The notes: a model not told the origin generated them from the sequence alone. A stretch of DNA of 23,430 nt from an uncultured Collinsella sp. (GCA_900549065.1 URNC01000012.1:1-23430), one strand, 5' to 3'. Positions 15,692 through 23,390 are shown, counted from the first letter of the stretch. Translations and numbers: made by a program.

Positions 15692-15988
15692 ATGGGAAGC
15701 AAAAAGCGAGCCGCCTGGTCAAAGGCCAAAAGCGAGTTTTTGAGCGCTGCTACCGGCGGCGATATGAGCGACCTGTTTGCACGCGAGGACGAGCGCCGCG
15801 ACGCCCTGGACGCCGAGCGCGATGAAGCCTGGCGCTACAAATCGTGCGAGCGCAAAAACCGTTACGACACGCGCGCCGAGGCCGAGGCAGTTATGGCCGA
15901 CTGCGAAAACCGCGGACGCCGCGGGCTGGCCTGCTACAAATGCGAATACTGCGGCGGCTGGCACTTGACGTCGCACCCTTGGAAATAG
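15692..15988 (+). CDS. Small cysteine-rich protein, zinc-ribbon-like
   Basis: A 98-residue protein of unknown function. The N-terminal half is highly charged and probably helical (LFAREDERRDALDAERDEAWRY). The C-terminal half has Cys 52, 71, 81, 84 and 87 followed by GGWHLTSH (His 91, His 95), ending a pattern C..KNRY-T-AEAEAV...YKCEYCGGWHLTS that recurs in small actinobacterial and phage proteins and suggests a zinc site. No catalytic motif is visible. ATG 15692 is preceded by GGAGAAGGG (15673-15681), a slightly long spacing. It is divergent from the acetyltransferase and convergent with rsmJ. Confidence 0.65.
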   Translation: MGSKKRAAWSKAKSEFLSAATGGDMSDLFAREDERRDALDAERDEAWRYKSCERKNRYDTRAEAEAVMADCENRGRRGLACYKCEYCGGWHLTSHPWK

Positions 15989-16036
15989 GCGCCGCATCGG
16001 CACGGCATTGACGGAGCGCCAGCCATCGCACGCAAG

Positions 16037-16741
16037 CTACGGGCGCGGCGGCACCAACACATCGTAGCGAACGGCCTTGCCCGCAAGTTGATAGCTCGGC
16101 TTAACGCCGGCAAGCAGCGGCCCCTTCACCGGCCGCTTGATAACGACCTTGCGCGGGCGCGCCGCAAGCGCAGCTTCGACCAGCGTCTCCTCATCGGCGC
16201 ACGGCTGCTCCAGATGGTGCAAGAGTTGGAACTTCTTTTTCACCGCCGCGCTCTTGGTGCGTTCGGGAAACATGGGATCCAGATATACCACGTCGGGGGC
16301 GGCAAGCTCGCCCCGCCCGATCAGCTCAGCCGTATGACGAAGGCCGGCAATGCTGTCCTCGCCCGCATGTAAGCGCATGCGCGACACGGCAGCCGCAAGC
16401 GCCGGATCATCTGCCGCGCGATCCAGGGCATCCTTGAGGAGCGCCGCGATCACGCAATCCTGCTCATACAGATCGACGGTAAAGCCCGCGGCCGCCAACA
16501 GCAGCGAATCCTCGCCAAAGCCTGCCGTGGCATCAATCGCCCATGGGCACTCGATGCCTTTTGCGCGCGCAGCCTTTACCAACAGCTCTTGCTGCAGACG
16601 GCCCTGCTTGAGCCGCGGAAGCATGCGGTCAAAATCGGCACGCAGCTCCATCGTGCCGTCGGTGAGCGTGAGGCCCTCGGACTTCCCGATCAGCTCAAGC
16701 CCCGCGGCCCGAGCAACAGAAAAGGGATCGACGACGCCCAT
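16037..16741 (-). CDS. rsmJ: 16S rRNA (guanine(1516)-N(2))-methyltransferase RsmJ
   Basis: A 234-residue class I methyltransferase that, in the E. coli family member, methylates G1516 of 16S rRNA. Diagnostic segments are IDATAGFGEDSLLLAAAGF (S-adenosylmethionine binding), VDLYEQD (acidic ribose contact), and YLDPMFPERTKSAAVKKKFQ, the RsmJ signature with DPMFP in place of the usual catalytic NPPF/Y. The end, RKVVIKRPVKGPLL, fits the family. ATG 16741 with AAGGAG five bases upstream is chosen over the GTG at 16747, which would overlap that site. Convergent with the Cys-rich small gene, 48 bases apart. Confidence 0.9.
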   Translation of the reverse strand: MGVVDPFSVARAAGLELIGKSEGLTLTDGTMELRADFDRMLPRLKQGRLQQELLVKAARAKGIECPWAIDATAGFGEDSLLLAAAGFTVDLYEQDCVIAALLKDALDRAADDPALAAAVSRMRLHAGEDSIAGLRHTAELIGRGELAAPDVVYLDPMFPERTKSAAVKKKFQLLHHLEQPCADEETLVEAALAARPRKVVIKRPVKGPLLAGVKPSYQLAGKAVRYDVLVPPRP

Positions 16742-16804
16742 GGGCACTCCTTAGCAAGCAAAACGAATACGCGAGTGCCGTTTATGCCAGCACCCAACCG
16801 TCCG

Positions 16805-16948
16805 CTATTGTCCCACATGCGACATGGCCCACAGCATCGCAATGCAAAGCACCGCCATCAATCCCGTGCACACGGCAGCGATCACAGAATCACCCATGCG
16901 CCTTCCCAACGACTGCGGCTCACGCACTTGCCCTGCTCCGTACATCAT
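16805..16948 (-). CDS. 47-residue single-span membrane peptide
   Basis: A short frame with a very strong ribosome binding site, AAGGAGGAG (16951-16959), immediately before two ATG codons (16948 and 16945). The second is better spaced. The product has a polar N-terminus (YGAGQVREPQSLGRRMGDS) and one hydrophobic helix (about residues 21-43, VIAAVCTGLMAVLCIAMLWAM), then a short SHVGQ tail. No similarity is recognised. The start signal and the clean membrane helix support a real gene; there is no functional clue. It lies between rsmJ and the divergent four-helix membrane protein. Confidence 0.6.
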   Translation of the reverse strand: MMYGAGQVREPQSLGRRMGDSVIAAVCTGLMAVLCIAMLWAMSHVGQ

Positions 16949-17097
16949 GACTCCTCCTTGAGACCAGCTCCTTGTTACGGCCTCATCATCGCAGCGCCGC
17001 ACATGGGCTGCCATCGATTTGGCTTACGTCCAGCTTTCCTTTTTGAAAGGTTGGACCGTACAGGCAAGAGACGCTTTCAAACGCATGCATCGCCCCG

Positions 17098-17134
17098 TTG
17101 AACTACAATGTGCTTCACGATATGTGCAGCACAT
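17098..17134 (+). promoter_or_regulatory. Candidate promoter with a 13-base dyad
   Basis: TTGAAC (17098-17103), a 17-base spacer and TATGTG (17121-17126) form a modest promoter. The perfect dyad ATGTGC-A-GCACAT (17122-17134) covers the -10, and a further ATGTGC copy lies just upstream at about 17108. TTTGAAAG (17042-17049) and CTTTCAAA (17074-17081) form a second inverted repeat upstream. Repression by a dimeric protein is a reasonable inference. Confidence 0.35.
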
Positions 17135-17176
17135 GAGGTGCGCCAGGTTGGCGTACTCGTATCGAAAGGACCAGCC

Positions 17177-17578
17177 ATGAGCTCCGCTCGTAAGACTCTC
17201 AAAATCCTTGCCCTCATCTATTTTGTTTTGGGCATCGTCAGCCTCGTCATTGGAATCACCGGCGTCGCGACCGGCAACCTCGATTCCACGTACGGGTCGA
17301 ACGCCATGCTCGCTGCGGTCGTACTTGTCGCCAAGGGCATTGTCGATCTTGCCGCAGGCGTTGCCGGCATCAAGGGCGCCAACAAGCCTTCGCAGGTAGA
17401 CGGCGCATTTAAGCTCGGTATCGTTGCCGCGGCAGCCACGCTCCTCCAGGCCGTGTTCACGCTTCCCGCGCTCGGCGGCAGCTCCGTCAATATCGTCGCC
17501 TTTGTCATCGTGGTGTACGACCTGTTCTTTGTTCAGCAGGCACACGCCGTTAAGGCCGAGAACAAGGACCGCCTGTAA
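17177..17578 (+). CDS. Four-helix membrane protein of unknown function
   Basis: A 133-residue protein with four hydrophobic segments (about 7-31, 44-68, 78-101 and 105-126) separated by short loops. The N-terminus MSSARKTLK is basic and the C-terminus KAENKDRL is charged, so both ends are probably cytosolic. The first two helices carry GxxxG-like spacing. I do not recognise the family, and no catalytic residues stand out. ATG 17177 is chosen because AAAGGA (17165-17170) precedes it by six bases; the frame is open from 17108 but that start has no ribosome binding site. It stands alone, ending at a clear terminator. Confidence 0.75.
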   Translation: MSSARKTLKILALIYFVLGIVSLVIGITGVATGNLDSTYGSNAMLAAVVLVAKGIVDLAAGVAGIKGANKPSQVDGAFKLGIVAAAATLLQAVFTLPALGGSSVNIVAFVIVVYDLFFVQQAHAVKAENKDRL

Positions 17579-17619
17579 GCGCCCGCTTCTCATAACCTCT
17601 GTTGCAGCCAAGCAACTAA

Positions 17620-17655
17620 AAAGGGCCGATCGCGCATCTCCGCGGTCGGCCCTTT
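17620..17655 (+). terminator. Terminator after the four-helix membrane protein
   Basis: A 15-bp stem (17620-17634 with 17641-17655, one G-U pair) with a six-base loop. The right arm ends in CCCTTT and is followed by GCGTTT. It lies 41 bases after the stop codon. Confidence 0.82.
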
Positions 17656-17671
17656 GCGTTTGCCCAGATAA

Positions 17672-17708
17672 AACCTGCCAAAATAAACCTGTCCTTTTTT
17701 GGCAGGTT
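17672..17708. terminator. Palindrome F, terminator of rlmA
   Basis: AACCTGCCAAAA (17672-17683) pairs with TTTTGGCAGGTT (17697-17708) over a 13-base loop. Read on the minus strand, the stem ends in a TTTT run and follows the rlmA stop codon; two bases of that stop (17707-17709) belong to the stem. It separates the convergent membrane protein and rlmA genes. Confidence 0.75.
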
Positions 17709-18519
17709 AGTGGCGGTACTCGGCGATGATGAAGTCGATGTCGGTTTGAAGGGTGTCAAAATTTGCCAGGCGCTCTTTGTCGGCAGGGCGCGTGCGATAG
17801 TAGTACGGCGTCATCTGGAACACCGCCTCAATGTCAGTCTGCGTCTGGAGCGTAATATTCGCAGATACCCGCTGCGTTCCGACTAACTCGAGCTCGGTGG
17901 TCTTCGGCAGCTTCTCATCGTTAAGGTACGGCGTATCGTAGAGTACTTCCTTGAGCCCAAACAGATGACGGGCGCCCGGCACCACGGTGTAGAGCGAGCC
18001 CTCGGGCGCCAGCACGCGGGCAAACTCGCGCTCGTTAAAGGGGGCAAAGAGCTCGGTCACCATATCGAAGGCGCCATCGGCCACGGGGATATCCTTCATG
18101 TTGGCCACAAAATAGGTCGCATCGCCGCGCTTGGCGGCCAGGCGCACCATTTCTTTGCCCAAATCGAACCCGTAAGCGTCCACGCCCGGCACCGCGCCCA
18201 TGGCACTCGTGTAATAGCCCTCGCCGCAGCAAATATCGAGCAGCGTCATGGGGCCATTCGTAGACGTGGCACGCCCAGACACCTGCTTGCGCACCAACTC
18301 GACCATCGCATCGCGCAACGGCGCATAGTATCCGCGGTTCAGAAAGTCACGACGACTGCGCGCCTGTGACTTGGGATCGCCCATAGAGTCGCCGCTCTTG
18401 GACGAGCGCAGCAGATATAGATAGCCCTCGCGCGCACGGTCAAACCGGTGCCCACCCGCGCATGCAGCACCGCGTTCGTCATCCACCAGCGGCTCATGGC
18501 AAACGGGACACAACAACAT
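17707..18519 (-). CDS. rlmA: 23S rRNA (guanine-N1)-methyltransferase RlmA family
   Basis: A 270-residue enzyme with an N-terminal zinc finger (Cys4, Cys7, Cys20, His24), the linker HRFDRAREGYLYLL, and GDPKSQARSRRDFLNRGYYAPL, which is typical of RlmA proteins. A class I methyltransferase domain follows, with LLDICCGEGYYTSAM (about 93-107) and a VTELFAPFNEREFARVL segment. Members methylate N1 of G745 or G748 in helix 35 of 23S rRNA; the latter type can give resistance to tylosin. Which position this one uses cannot be told by eye. ATG 18519 has AAGGAG five bases upstream. It is divergent from the MATE exporter gene. Confidence 0.87.
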   Translation of the reverse strand: MLLCPVCHEPLVDDERGAACAGGHRFDRAREGYLYLLRSSKSGDSMGDPKSQARSRRDFLNRGYYAPLRDAMVELVRKQVSGRATSTNGPMTLLDICCGEGYYTSAMGAVPGVDAYGFDLGKEMVRLAAKRGDATYFVANMKDIPVADGAFDMVTELFAPFNEREFARVLAPEGSLYTVVPGARHLFGLKEVLYDTPYLNDEKLPKTTELELVGTQRVSANITLQTQTDIEAVFQMTPYYYRTRPADKERLANFDTLQTDIDFIIAEYRH

Positions 18520-18575
18520 GGCAACTCCTTAGCGCGAACAACACAACGCCCACCATTGTCGCACGCCTTCCCCGC

Positions 18576-18633
18576 CTAGTCATTGGGGACGTTCTTGAAT
18601 GAGTAATCGTTTTAGAACGTCCCCAATGACTAG
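18576..18633. repeat. Palindrome D, 20-bp perfect inverted repeat
   Basis: Arms 18576-18595 and 18614-18633 are exact reverse complements of 20 bases around an 18-base loop. The arms contain CATTGGGGACGTTC. It lies in the divergent gap between rlmA and the MATE gene, 57 bases from one start and 65 from the other. Neither direction has a T-tract after the stem, so a terminator role is unlikely. A dispersed repeat or a 5' leader structure fits better. Confidence 0.65.
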
Positions 18634-18697
18634 TCGATTAGGAGTATCATCGTCTGCGCAAATAAGCACAAAAGAGCATGTTAGAGATTGAGAGCGT

Positions 18698-20080
18698 ATG
18701 GCTGACACCGTATCTAAGCACATTGACATGACCACCGGATCGCTGTGGCGCAATGTTCCCCTGTTCGCCTTCCCCGTGGCCGCCACGAGCATCTTGGAGC
18801 AGCTGTCGAACCTCATCGCCACGGTCATTATCGGTAACTTCTCGGGTGACCAGGGAACCCTCGCCATGGCGGCGGTCGGCTCCAATGTTCCGCTTACCAG
18901 TCTTATGCTCAACTTGTTTATTGGCATGTCGCTTGGCTCCAACGTGGTCATCGCCAACGCTATCGGCCGCAACGATCAGAACATGGTCAAACGCGCCGTC
19001 CATACCTCGATTATAATGGCGCTCGTGGGCTTTGTCGTCATTGCGCTGGGCGAGATCTTTGCCGAGCCCATGCTCGCCGCGCTCAATGTTCCCGCCGAAA
19101 CCATGCCGCTCGCTTCGCTCTACCTGCGCGTCTTTTTGCTCAGCATGCCCTCGATCTTGCTCTACAACTTCGAGGCCGCGATCTTCCGCTCCGTCGGCAT
19201 CACCCGCATGCCGCTGCAGGCGCTTGCCGTGTCCACCGTCCTCAACATTGGCCTGGATCTCATCTTTGTCCCCGTACTCCACTGGGGCGTCGCGGGCGTC
19301 GCCATCGCCACCGCCATCGCCTACACCGTCAGCGCCGCTACGCTCTTTATCCGCCTGCTCAAGACCGACTCTGTCGTCCGCGTCACCCCGCGTGACTTGG
19401 CTATCGACCCCGTCGCCCTCAAGCGCATCGTCAAAATCGGCCTGCCCGCCGGCATCCAAAGCGCCGTCTTTGCCGTCGCCAACATCATCATCCAGTCTGC
19501 CATCAACAGCCTGGGCACCGAGGTCATGGCGGCATCGAGCGCCGCCATGAGCCTGGAGTACGTGTGCTACAACCTGCTCAACAGCTTTAGCCAGGCTTGC
19601 ACCACCTTTGTGGGACAAAACCACGGTGCCCGCCAGATCGACCGCTGCACCAAAACGCTCAAGGTCTGCCTGGTCGAAGGCGGTATCGTTGCACTCACCA
19701 CGATTATCGTTATTGTCGGCCTGGGGCGCGAGATCTTGTCGCTCTTTAACAGCGATCCCAACATCGTCTCGATCGGCTATATCCGCGTGTGCTCGATCTT
19801 CCCGGCGTACGCCTTTAGCATGTTCTACGAAAACATGTCAGGCTACCTGCGCGGCTTTGGTATCTCGCTCACGCCCGCCCTCATCACCATGATCTGCGTC
19901 TGCGGCATCCGCTTCTATTGGGTGTTCTGCGTGTTCCCGCACTTCCGCACCTTTGCGAACATCATGATGGTCTACCCCATCAGCCTGGGCACCACGGCGT
20001 TCTTTATGGTCGTGGCGGTACTACTTTGCCACCCGGCACGCACCTATCGCGCCACCCAAGCCAAAGCGACAGCCCGCTAA
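18698..20080 (+). CDS. MATE family multidrug/sodium or proton antiporter
   Basis: A 460-residue inner-membrane protein with about 12 hydrophobic helices in two related halves, as in MATE exporters of the MepA/DinF-like groups. Supporting segments are the N-terminal GSLWRNVPLFAFPVAATSILEQ followed by LIATVIIGNF, the mid-protein helix-loop ALAVSTVLNIGLDLIFV, and TTFVGQNHGAR in the second half, which corresponds to the family VGQNxGA motif. Such proteins export cationic drugs or metabolites using a Na+ or H+ gradient. The ATG at 18698 has only a weak GAG upstream. Upstream lies palindrome D; downstream the gene converges with the LysR gene with 27 bases between. Substrate unknown. Confidence 0.9.
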   Translation: MADTVSKHIDMTTGSLWRNVPLFAFPVAATSILEQLSNLIATVIIGNFSGDQGTLAMAAVGSNVPLTSLMLNLFIGMSLGSNVVIANAIGRNDQNMVKRAVHTSIIMALVGFVVIALGEIFAEPMLAALNVPAETMPLASLYLRVFLLSMPSILLYNFEAAIFRSVGITRMPLQALAVSTVLNIGLDLIFVPVLHWGVAGVAIATAIAYTVSAATLFIRLLKTDSVVRVTPRDLAIDPVALKRIVKIGLPAGIQSAVFAVANIIIQSAINSLGTEVMAASSAAMSLEYVCYNLLNSFSQACTTFVGQNHGARQIDRCTKTLKVCLVEGGIVALTTIIVIVGLGREILSLFNSDPNIVSIGYIRVCSIFPAYAFSMFYENMSGYLRGFGISLTPALITMICVCGIRFYWVFCVFPHFRTFANIMMVYPISLGTTAFFMVVAVLLCHPARTYRATQAKATAR

Positions 20081-20107
20081 ACACCGCACTCAACGCCACA
20101 CCAGCCA

Positions 20108-20974
20108 TTAATTGACAATATGCGAGCTCATATAGTCGATAAAGCGCCTCGTGGCGATGGGCATGGTGTCCCAGCTGCGCCAGGCGGCCACTACATCGCG
20201 CGAGGGGGCGTGCACGATGGGACGTACGCGAATATCGGCACGCATGCCCTCCACAGTACGACGGTAGAGCATACTCACGCCTAGGCCCTCCTCCACCATC
20301 GCCATGATGGTGTAGTCGTCGGTGACCTCGCTCGTCACGTGCGGCGACAGGCCATGCGCCGCGAATGCATCGAGCACCAGACTCTGTTCGCCCTCATCCA
20401 GCAGCACAAACGGCTCGGACGCCAGGTCGGCAAGTGTCACCTTTTCCTTTGCCGTCAGCGGATGCGCGGCCGGCAACAATGCTACCAACTCATCGTGATA
20501 GACCACGCGCTTCTCGAGCCCTGCGGTAAATCCGCGTGCCGTAAAACAAAAATCCACCACGCCATCGTGTACCCATTGAGCGTTGCGCGTGTAATCGCCC
20601 TGCTTGAGGGTGAAGCGTACGCCCGGGTGCAGCGCACCAAAGTCGCGGATCACACGCGGCAGCACGGTACGACTCACGTTGGTAAACGTCGCGATGCGAA
20701 TATCGGTCGACGAAAGCCCCAGCAGCTCCTGGCGCTTGCCCTCGAGCTCGGCCTCGGCGGTCACAATCTGGCGCAGGTACGGCAGATATTGTTTACCGTC
20801 GCGCGTAAGCGAAACGCCCTGCTTACCGCGCTCGATAAGCGTGGTACCCAGCTCGCGCTCGAGCGCCTTGACGGCCTGGCTCACCGCACTTTGCGTATAG
20901 CCCAGCTCGTCCGCCGCGCCCTTAAGACTGCCGCGATCGACCACCATACAAACAATCTGATACCGCGATGCCAT
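20108..20974 (-). CDS. LysR family transcriptional regulator
   Basis: A 288-residue regulator. The N-terminal winged helix-turn-helix (about 1-60) shows GSLKGAADELGYTQSAVSQA and VKALERELGTTLIERG, the standard LysR DNA-binding motif. The rest is a periplasmic-binding-protein-like effector domain (RIATFTNVSRTVLPRVI, LKQGDYTRNAQWVHDGVVDF, GLGVSMLYRR). GGAGG lies four or five bases before the ATG. The gene is divergent from the EamA transporter, the usual arrangement when the regulator controls its neighbour. A TAATG-G-CATTA site lies between them. The ligand is unknown. Confidence 0.9.
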   Translation of the reverse strand: MASRYQIVCMVVDRGSLKGAADELGYTQSAVSQAVKALERELGTTLIERGKQGVSLTRDGKQYLPYLRQIVTAEAELEGKRQELLGLSSTDIRIATFTNVSRTVLPRVIRDFGALHPGVRFTLKQGDYTRNAQWVHDGVVDFCFTARGFTAGLEKRVVYHDELVALLPAAHPLTAKEKVTLADLASEPFVLLDEGEQSLVLDAFAAHGLSPHVTSEVTDDYTIMAMVEEGLGVSMLYRRTVEGMRADIRVRPIVHAPSRDVVAAWRSWDTMPIATRRFIDYMSSHIVN

Positions 20975-21023
20975 CGTGCCTCCACATCAATGCAGCCGTA
21001 AAACGTTTTGCCAGTGCTTTTCC

Positions 21024-21034
21024 TAATGGCATTA
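21024..21034. promoter_or_regulatory. Candidate LysR binding site
   Basis: TAATGGCATTA is a perfect 11-base palindrome between the divergent lysR-type and eamA genes. Its length and symmetry fit the T-N11-A type of site used by LysR proteins. Assignment rests on position and symmetry. Confidence 0.45.
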
Positions 21035-21132
21035 GCATTTCTTAATCATACTGAAGATACATTCGCTTTACTACATCCACATCTGGGAGCAGAATCCTTT
21101 TTACGAAACTGTTCTGTAACAAAAGGAGTCCC

Positions 21133-22035
21133 ATGGATCGCAAAAAAGCAATCGCGTTCTCATTTTCCGTTCCCGTCGCATGGGGCTTTTCGTACCCCCT
21201 CATGAAGATCGGCATGGACAGCATGAACGCCACGAGCATCGTCGCGCTACGCTGCATCATCGCCTTTGTGGTCTGCCTGTTGCTCTTCCACAAGTGCGCG
21301 TTCCGTATCAACCGCGACCTTATGGTCCGTGCCGCCATCATCGGCGCCATCATGGCAACCGAGCTCACCTGCATGTGCCTGGGCTCCAGCCTCACCTCCG
21401 CCTCCACCGCTGGCTTTTTGCAGAGCCTGACGGTCGTGATCGTGCCGTTTGCCAACGCCGCCCTGCTGCGTCGTGCCCCCGAGCGCAAAGTGCTCATCGG
21501 CACCGCCATCGTCACCTGCGGTATGTTGCTGCTCTCGGGCGCCGACTTCACCAGCCTGAACCCGGGCGCGCTCATCATGCTGCTCTCCGCTTTTGTCTAT
21601 GCCGGCCATATCATTGTGGCGAAGCGCTTTGTCGAAGATGTCGACCCGCTGGCTCTGGGCGTTTGGCAGTTGGGCTTCGGAGGCTTGTTCTCGGGTATCG
21701 CCGCATTCACCTTTGGCGGTTTCACGCTTCCCGGCACGCCGAGCGAGATCGTCGTTGTCGTCGCACTCGCACTCATCTGCTCTGCCTATGGCTTTATCAC
21801 CCAAACACTCGTGCAGCCCCACGTGCCCGCCGAGACCACCGGCTTCGCCTTCTCGCTCGAGCCGGTCTGCTCTGCCGTCTTCTCGTTCTTCCTGGTCGGC
21901 GAGGTTCTGAGCCCCATCGCCTTCTTTGGCGCCGCCCTCATCCTAACCGGCGTCATGGTGGCAACCGTCGAGCTTCCGCGCCTCCGCGCACATGGACAGG
22001 CCCGTATGGCAGGAGCGCCCGAGCACGTCTCGTAG
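21133..22035 (+). CDS. EamA/DMT superfamily transporter
   Basis: A 300-residue inner-membrane protein with ten predicted helices arranged as two EamA repeats (about 8-138 and 145-280). The N-terminal VAWGFSYPLMKIG and later SSLTSASTAGFLQSLTVVIVP belong to the first repeat; the second ends with EPVCSAVFSFFLVGEVLSPIAFFGAALILTGV, the typical EamA closing motif. Family members export amino acids, nucleosides or other metabolites. ATG 21133 follows AAAAGGAG with a spacing of four bases. It is divergent from the LysR gene, which probably controls it. Confidence 0.9.
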   Translation: MDRKKAIAFSFSVPVAWGFSYPLMKIGMDSMNATSIVALRCIIAFVVCLLLFHKCAFRINRDLMVRAAIIGAIMATELTCMCLGSSLTSASTAGFLQSLTVVIVPFANAALLRRAPERKVLIGTAIVTCGMLLLSGADFTSLNPGALIMLLSAFVYAGHIIVAKRFVEDVDPLALGVWQLGFGGLFSGIAAFTFGGFTLPGTPSEIVVVVALALICSAYGFITQTLVQPHVPAETTGFAFSLEPVCSAVFSFFLVGEVLSPIAFFGAALILTGVMVATVELPRLRAHGQARMAGAPEHVS

Positions 22036-22082
22036 TCCCCACTCCTTATGCAGCCGCGGCATAAAGGTCACCGGTGCGCCTT

Positions 22083-22107
22083 TACAATAGATGCCAACAG
22101 AGCATCT
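22083..22107 (+). promoter_or_regulatory. Candidate ung promoter and leader dyad
   Basis: TACAAT (22083-22088) is a good -10 match without a clear -35 at the proper spacing. It is followed by the dyad AGATGC-N7-GCATCT (22089-22107), just downstream of where transcription would begin. Weak evidence. Confidence 0.3.
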
Positions 22108-22123
22108 GCCATAAAGGAGCCCC

Positions 22124-22849
22124 ATGGACACCGCAACCCGCGACCGCAACATAGCAACTTGGTTGGGCGATGCGCCGCAGCCGGTACGTGACACTACGAA
22201 CCAGCTGCTCGAGCGCATCGCCCTTTTGCGTGCCGAGCAGACTATCTACCCGGCACAAGACGACATCCTCAATGCCCTCGCCTACACGCCGGCCGACAAG
22301 GTCAAGGTTGTCATCTTGGGTCAAGATCCCTATCACGGACCCAACCAGGCCATGGGACTGTCGTTCTCGGTCCCAGCGACGCAAACCAAGTTGCCGCCGA
22401 GCCTGCGCAACATCTATAAGGAGCTCAAAGCCGATCTGGGCTGCCCCATTCCCGCCACGGGAGATCTAACGCCATGGGCACTGCAGGGCGTCCTGCTCCT
22501 CAACACTACGCTCACCGTGCGCGAGCATGCCGCCAACTCGCACGCCAAGCTGGGCTGGAGCACCCTGACCGACTACGTCATCGAGCGCTGCTGCCAGCTG
22601 CCCCAGCCGGTAGTCTTTTTGGCATGGGGTCGCTTTGCCCAGCAGATGGTCGAAGGCAAGCTCGTCGCAACTGGTGCGGGAAAGGCAGCCGGCAAGTTCT
22701 GCCTGGCCTCCACGCACCCCTCGCCGCTTTCGGCCAACCGTGCCACGGCAGAACTCCCCGCCTTTATGGGGTCGCGTCCCTTCTCCGCTGCCAATCGGCT
22801 ACTCGAACAGCACGGCTCGACCCCCGTCAACTGGACTTGTCTCGGCTAA
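22124..22849 (+). CDS. ung: Uracil-DNA glycosylase, family 1
   Basis: A 241-residue base-excision repair enzyme that removes uracil from DNA. It has the water-activating motif GQDPYHGP (66-73, catalytic Asp68), the uracil-binding LLLNTTLTV, the FLAWGRFAQ segment and the DNA-intercalating loop HPSPLSA (198-204, catalytic His198). Length is normal for the family, and all key residues are present. ATG 22124 is preceded by AAAGGAG with a five-base spacing. It is transcribed alone or after eamA (88 bases apart) and converges with the dehydrogenase gene. Confidence 0.95.
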   Translation: MDTATRDRNIATWLGDAPQPVRDTTNQLLERIALLRAEQTIYPAQDDILNALAYTPADKVKVVILGQDPYHGPNQAMGLSFSVPATQTKLPPSLRNIYKELKADLGCPIPATGDLTPWALQGVLLLNTTLTVREHAANSHAKLGWSTLTDYVIERCCQLPQPVVFLAWGRFAQQMVEGKLVATGAGKAAGKFCLASTHPSPLSANRATAELPAFMGSRPFSAANRLLEQHGSTPVNWTCLG

Positions 22850-22867
22850 TAATCGATATATCAAAAG

Positions 22868-22895
22868 CGCGCCCGACAGCTTTCCATCGGACGCG
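22868..22895 (-). terminator. Hairpin between convergent ung and dehydrogenase genes
   Basis: On the minus strand CGCGTCCGA pairs with TCGGGCGCG (one G-U pair) over a ten-base loop and is followed by CTTTTGATA, so it is best read as the terminator of the dehydrogenase gene. On the plus strand the same stem has a C-A mismatch and would be weaker for ung. Confidence 0.6.
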
Positions 22896-22899
22896 TTTC

Positions 22900-23390
22900 C
22901 TATTCGGGCCAAATAAATTGTGTGCGGCCGGCCTCGCCGCCATCGATCAGCAGGCTCTGCCCGGTCATAAACCGGTTGGTCACGCCCACAAAGTAGATCC
23001 ACTCGGCGATCTCCTGGGCGGTGGCCCAGCGTTTAAGCGGCGTGAGCTCCATAATCTGGTTCCACAGGTGCTCGTCTTCCATCACGCAACGGTTGAGCGG
23101 CGTGATAACGCCGCCCGGGTCCACACTGTTGGCGATGGCCTGCGGCGCCAGACGGTTTGCAAGGTTCTTGGTGTAGGCGATAACGCCGCCCTTGCTGGCG
23201 GCATAGGCGGGAAACTCCGATCCCGTATGGCCGCTCGCCGAGCCCACATTGACCACGGAGCGAATTGTCGGCGCCGGCTTGGCGGCAAGCCCCTCCCCCA
23301 CAAAGGCATAGCGCTCGGTCACGTTGATGGTGCCACACAGGTTGGCGGCGATATCGTCGGCCGAATCCTGCGTACCGGCAACGTTTACGA
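22900..23390 (-). CDS. Short-chain dehydrogenase/reductase, N-terminus missing
   Basis: The minus-strand frame from 23388 to the stop at 22900 is open and gives about 163 residues of a Rossmann-fold SDR oxidoreductase. It begins in VNVAGTQDS, which corresponds to the NNAG motif, continues through LCGTINVTERYAFV, and has the catalytic Ser, Tyr and Lys in NVGSASGHTGSEFPAYAASK. The C-terminal part VDPGGVITPLNR and TGQSLLIDGG is typical. About 75 residues, including the NAD(P)-binding TGxxxGxG motif, are absent because the genomic sequence ends where the adapter begins. A GTG at 23322 inside the gene is not its true start. Substrate unknown. Confidence 0.88.

Noticed and set aside
18647..19624. 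Long open frame antisense to the MATE gene (325 codons)
   Set aside because: It encodes a low-complexity Asp/Gly/His-rich product opposite a well-formed 12-helix transporter; a shadow of codon bias.
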